Under the pieces are notes generated by a model, which worked only from the letters and a program-made list of their open reading frames with translations, was not told the origin of the DNA and ran no database searches. A stretch of DNA of 64,000 nucleotides from Uranotaenia lowii (lineage: Eukaryota > Arthropoda > Insecta > Diptera > Culicidae), in NCBI RefSeq assembly GCF_029784155.1, contig NC_073692.1, positions 427,719,324 to 427,783,323 on the forward strand, in the 5' to 3' direction. The translations under genes were made by a program, and so were the position numbers. Below, in pieces: positions 59,601-64,000 of this stretch (the first letter of the stretch is position 1; every line of letters starts with the position of its first letter).

Positions 59601-60186
59601 TGGTGCCGCGAGCAGCTAGTACACATCCATAGTAGGCCGGCAAAGCAGAGGTGAAATGAAAAGTGAAAACGGCTGCCATTGCTGCCTACTGCTCGCCTGC
59701 TTTGAGTAGAGGAGGCAAAGTTCGTTAACCTCAGCCGTGATTCTCGGTCGCTCTCTTTCTCTCGTCCATCGGCGGTGCTGCAGATTTGATCTATCTCTCA
59801 TTCTCACGCACTCGAATTCCAGAGCTACGATTCTCGGGTTGGAGTAGGCTTTGAAGCCCGGGGGTCTAGAGAGGCCCTTGGTGTAATAATGTATGCTGGG
59901 AAAATTGGTGCCCCCCACCCAAAAAAAAACAGATATTTGACCTAACTAAAGTTAAACAAGAGAAAAAAATCGGTGAAAGCTTTTTTCGATAATGAAAGCG
60001 AAATTCGAAACCGATGTTTTTTTTTCGGTGGCGTTACCACAAAGTAGGTAGGTTAAGTCGTGACAACGCCGTTGTCTTTCCTCGTATCGATCGTATGTGT
60101 GAATTTTGAAATCGTCATTGTTCTGGTGCCCCGGATTCGCGTATAAGTCACTCCCAGTGTCTCGGTGTCTCTTTTCGTAGTCGAGT

Positions 60187-60217
<31 letters not shown>

Positions 60218-63089
60218 CTCGACAAAGAAAATGATACTCGAAACTGTCGCCCTCGTTTTTTTTGGGTGGCGATGAGCAACACTGAACAAAAAAAAACTCA
60301 ACACAAATACCGGACCCATCATGCAACTCATCACCATCATCGGGGTGCGTACTCGCGAATAATAATGATGGCCTCTAGAGGCGTCTTCTTCGTCTTATTT
60401 TGTTACTTCTACTGAATGGTGGTACTCATTCAGTTTCTTAACCTATTAAAATTGGGTATACAAAGCAGAAGACGGTAAAAAAAAAAGTTCATCCCAACCA
60501 ATCATGGGGAAAAGCCAAAATGAGCACACAGCAGCAGCTGAATTGGCACGCACAGAGAGTCGGAGTCGAGTCGAGTCGATTTTGAGGTCATCCGCGTCTG
60601 TTTACCATTCGGGGTTCCACAGATTCCAGTCAGCCAGCCCTATTTTCTTAATTATCAAACGGTTCAGTTCGGTGTAATGGAGTGTGATTCTATCTAGCAC
60701 ACACCACACCAACAACAACAACAGCATCTCGAGGACGACCACTGTCATCGACTTTTGAACATGTAACTGCATAGTAGCAAACTACGCTATGTTTGAGCAG
60801 AAACTATGCTGTTGGTAGAAGATTGTCTAAACGAAGGTTGAAGCTAGCAACAACAAGAACACCAACCTATCCAAGTAGGCAATGCTAGCGCGCGCGAACA
60901 GAAGGGAACAGAGTAGAATCGTAGTAGCCCTTGCTAGAGTGAGTGCAAATGTGTAATCGTTCTTGCTCCTTCTTCTTTAAGCTTCGTTTTGATGATGAAT
61001 TGTAAAACAAGTGAACGACCGTGCATGACCGAATTAAGAGTCAACGACATCGGTCGCTTTTCCATACTACGCCTTGCCTTGCCTTGGTGAGCTCACAAGA
61101 AAATACCCCTCACTCACACCACATTAGTAGACTTGGCTGCTGCCGGGCTGAGGAAGCTCCCCACAAGGTGGCGATGTTGGGGTTAACCTCGTATAAAATG
61201 ACGTGTATTTCCATTTCGTTCTGGCTGCTGCTGCGCTAGTTTGTATGTTCTCTTGCTCATTCTCACCACCAGTGATGGAGCTCTCAGCTCCAAAACGTGT
61301 GTTGGTAATGGGGGGCTAAGTTGGGTGGAAGTTTATATAAGTTGCGCCCGATTCGCCTTCAGTAGTGATGGTGTGAGTGCGTTCGAGTCTTAGGGTGTTT
61401 GAACTGAAAATTGGCATACCTTCAAAGGTTATTACTGGAGGGTGGTTCAAATTTACTGAGGGGTCAACTACCGGTACTGACACCTTATTTCGGGGACTAG
61501 ATCAGTGAGCGAAGAATAAGTACGAGTTGGACCGGGCAAAACTGTCCTACGTCTGCCGAACTGGTTGGATAAAGGACTGTTTTGACACTTTTACTTTTTA
61601 CCTTCATTGAACAAGACAAGTATGTCATGCACTTCCAAATTTTTCATTGTCCCCTTCGGAGAGCAATTAACAGTGACATCAAAAAGTATCTGAAATGACT
61701 AGCTCAATTTGACAATAACTTTTCGAGTTAGAAAAAAACAACAAAAATCGAAAGTGTCAGTTTTAGCATGATGTAACATGCTTGGGTCAACGAAACGCAG
61801 CTACCTAACGGTAACAAACAAGCGGTATATGCAAATTTTACCGCTAATACGCGCACCAAAAACAATGTTTCATGAATACAGATCACCTCATTTCCGGTTC
61901 GACACCAACCATCATCATCATTGGTGCTGCCCCAAAAAAAAGAGTGTGGAAATCTAACGCGCTGCTGCTCATTGAAATTTACATTCATCAAGCAAGGACC
62001 CACAAGACCCACGATGAACAATGCAGCAACAACAACGACCCGTTCGTTCCATATTCATTAGACGATCATCAAGAGGTGATTGACATTTCTTTCTGCGCTT
62101 CACACTTCCTCTCTACTTTTTTTTGTTGGTCAAACGACGTCGAAGCCAAAGCAGTCGATTACGAAACGAGTGAAAGTGAAATTTTAGATTTCAAACGCAT
62201 CGTCTTGGATTTTTTGTGTGTTTTTTTGTCTGTTTCCTCAGCAAGCGATCGCGTTGTCTCTGTTTGGCGCGCGATCACCAATACATTCGCACTGCAAAAA
62301 CTCTTTCATAATAGCACTTAAATCTGAGCGGAGTGTCTCTGTGTGTGCCGCTAAGCTCGATCGAAAAGTGGAAAGGGGCCGCTAACTAAGCAGGCCTTAG
62401 ACTTATCCTCAATTTCGCGCGGCGTTACCTTCCCTCGAACGTGTTTACCCATGTTATTGCCACACAGACAGACTTCGTCCGGTCGTCAGACGAATTCAAA
62501 AAAAGATTCGTCACACCACGTCCGTCATCGTCACCACACCTCCTCAATCTTGGAGCCTTGAGCAGCCCCCCGAAAACCGAAAAAATCGAAGTCGAGGACA
62601 TTCGGAGGCCTTAAGAAGACCTCAACCGAAATAAATGAATGACAACGGGCGAAGGCGACGACGACCATTTCGACGAGTGTGTAGACAAGTTGAATAAGAG
62701 AGCCGCGAAGTAGCGAAATCCCCCCGAAAAAAAACGTACAATACAAACCGCTTTGTGCGGCGGCATTGACGAGATAATATGGCAGCAGCAGCAACATGGT
62801 TGATCGTCATAATTTTATTTTATTTCAATTTTTTTTTTTGGTTCACGGGTAGAGCGAGCGATATTTGTGTGTTTACACACAGTCAGTCGGGTCTTGCTTA
62901 ATCAAATACGTTAGCGACTGTCTATTTAGGCGCATGGCCATGCACACAGATCGCCTTGAAGGTTCGAGGAGAAATTGTAGGTTTTCTCAATCAGTCTTCA
63001 CAATTTACTTTAAAATATCAACAAGAAATATTAAAGGCTTCAAACGAAAAATGAACATTGGGAATGTGGCTAGCTTTATTGATTACACT
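50638..63089 (-). other. E75 upstream intron (>13 kb reaching the window edge)
   Basis: No frame on either strand encodes the E75 zinc fingers, so they lie further right and this is intron, possibly containing isoform-specific promoters I cannot identify. Unlike 44976-50350 it is GC-richer and free of recognisable transposons. It is rich in CAG/GAC/CAA/ATC microsatellites and repeated short words such as GAACGAACGA and GCTCGAAAAGTTCAA-like motifs near 56050-56290. Open frames up to 211 aa (51969-52604, minus) are low-complexity and unsupported. Confidence 0.55.
60187..60216. repeat. (AGC)n microsatellite
   Basis: About ten to eleven uninterrupted AGC units within the E75 upstream intron. It gives artefactual poly-Ser, poly-Cys or poly-Leu frames on either strand. 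Confidence 0.9.
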
Positions 63090-63353
63090 AGAGAACAGCA
63101 TTTTTGGTGCCTATGTTTTAATAACTATTTTTGGGAGATTTTGGCGTCTTGAATTCGAATCATTCACCATTTGTCTTTCAGCTCTTGTTTCGGTTTTGGC
63201 GATATTGCGTGTGAAAATTTTGAAATTGATCGATTTTGAGTAAAATCGATCATTGATAACTGATTTTTTTTTATCATCTATTCAATTAAGGATTCAGATT
63301 TCGCCGAGATGTTATAGATTCCGAGATATATAGCTTAAAAAAAAAACCATTTT

Positions 63354-63431
63354 AACTGAATCAAAGCAATCGGAAGATTCCTTTTAATTCAACCACGGTA
63401 AAGGGAATCTTCCGATTGCTTTGATTCAGTT
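63354..63431. repeat. 28-bp-arm perfect hairpin shared in part with 12728-12771
   Basis: Arms 63354-63381 and 63404-63431 are exact reverse complements (AACTGAATCAAAGCAATCGG...) with a 22-base loop TTTTAATTCAACCACGGTAA... The left arm plus loop recurs with two changes at 12728-12771, where the right arm is absent. Probably the end of a small dispersed inverted-repeat element. Confidence 0.75.
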
Positions 63432-63679
63432 GAATCATTCAACCAAGTAGGTTCACAACACAACAGAGTACAATTTTAAGAAATTTAAATAGACAAGATT
63501 ACAACTATTTCTTACACCGCCTAAGAAAGTCTTCGAGTATTTGATATTAAAGATTTTGATTCATTGAAGAACTTTGTAGAAGACTGCAAAACGATTGGAC
63601 TTATTATTAAAGAAATATCTAAGATTCTTTTGGGTTAAAATTTCTTAAAATTTTAAGAAAATTGAAGAAAAAAAACAAT

Positions 63680-63920
63680 CCCCCTTATTCTGCGCCGCGC
63701 GTGAGGTGACGATAGTCGAATCGAGTCGGAGTCACGTGTGTCTTGTCACTTTATTCTCGAAGCCGATGTGACAGAGCATACGATTTGTACCTCACGGTGA
63801 CTACTAGATTAGGATAAGAACTCAAAAAGTTCATTCTAAAAGACGTTTCTCACCTAAAGCGACTACTGGAATCGGGTGACTCGACTATCGTCACCTCACG
63901 CGCGGCTTAGAATAAGGGGG
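63680..63920. mobile_element. 241-bp MITE (CCCCCTTATTC ends) flanked by AAT
   Basis: The left end CCCCCTTATTCTGCGCCGCG continues into CGTGAGGTGACGATAGTCGA. It is mirrored at the right by TCGACTATCGTCACCTCACG and CGCGGCTTAGAATAAGGGGG: an inverted repeat of about 40 bp with very few mismatches. AAT lies on both sides, a possible 3-bp duplication as in PIF/Harbinger-type MITEs. The sequence is GC-rich against its host repeat. Confidence 0.8.
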
Positions 63921-64000
63921 AATAAGAAAACATTTTTCTCAGAGGTCAAAATTACTCGCGATCTTCGGAAAAGTTGTTCATTGATTTAAAACCTTTAATT

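Larger units (their letters stand above)
63090..64000. repeat. Dispersed ~0.9-kb repeat, copy B, with two nested insertions
   Basis: Matches 18310-19220 block by block in the same orientation and runs off the window edge. Relative to copy A it carries a hairpin (63354-63431) and a TIR element (63680-63920). The short open frames (62865-63152 and 63058-63243) fall across the repeat and are not gene candidates. Confidence 0.65.

Overview
This window is AT-rich, repeat-laden nuclear DNA of an insect, most likely a fly of the mosquito type (Culicidae). The reasons are a typical insect E75 nuclear receptor, spliced genes with GT-AG introns, AATAAA poly(A) signals, and a dense load of short TA-, TTAA- and hAT-type terminal-inverted-repeat elements, non-LTR and Penelope retroelement pieces, and CAG/CAA/GAC microsatellites. 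The family assignment is inference; nothing here fixes the species.

Four gene-like units can be supported. (1) 16268-16609 (+): a small intronless B-box zinc-finger (TRIM-like) protein. (2) 22621-31497 (+): a six-exon gene for a TMEM145/GPR180-type protein (signal peptide, GOLD-like ectodomain, seven membrane segments, long cytoplasmic tail). All junctions can be read at base level and join in frame to give 801 aa. (3) 38194-50637 (-): the last two coding exons of the ecdysone-induced, heme-binding nuclear receptor E75 (hinge, ligand-binding domain, very long F domain). The zinc-finger exons lie beyond the right edge, so 50638 to about 63000 is upstream intron. (4) 33412-33627 (-): a short coding-looking exon with two AATAAA signals, lying inside a large inverted-repeat structure; origin unknown.

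Layout: 1-16200 is gene-poor. It holds a 36-bp tandem array, a dispersed ATGACAAAA-rich repeat in several copies (two carrying later insertions), two tandem-unit repeat blocks, a pair of identical tRNA-headed direct repeats, and a 2.2-kb hAT-like element with a nested repeat. 16200-31600 holds the B-box gene and the TMEM145-like gene, with TIR elements in front and retroelement debris in the long fourth intron. 31600-35700 is a foldback structure containing a Penelope-like endonuclease fragment. 35700-50640 is the 3' half of E75: an A-rich probable 3' UTR, a GC-richer intron block, then an AT-rich intron block with three TIR or foldback elements. 50640-63000 is GC-richer, microsatellite-rich upstream intron. 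The last kilobase is a second copy of a repeat also seen at 18310-19220, with two nested insertions.

The two larger genes have no evident functional link. E75 is an ecdysone-response transcription factor; the TMEM145-like protein is a secretory-pathway membrane protein. No bacterial-type operon, CRISPR array or conventional functional tRNA gene was found. Repeat boundaries were read by eye from inverted or direct repeats and may be off by a few bases; exon boundaries are exact where the splice dinucleotides are stated.
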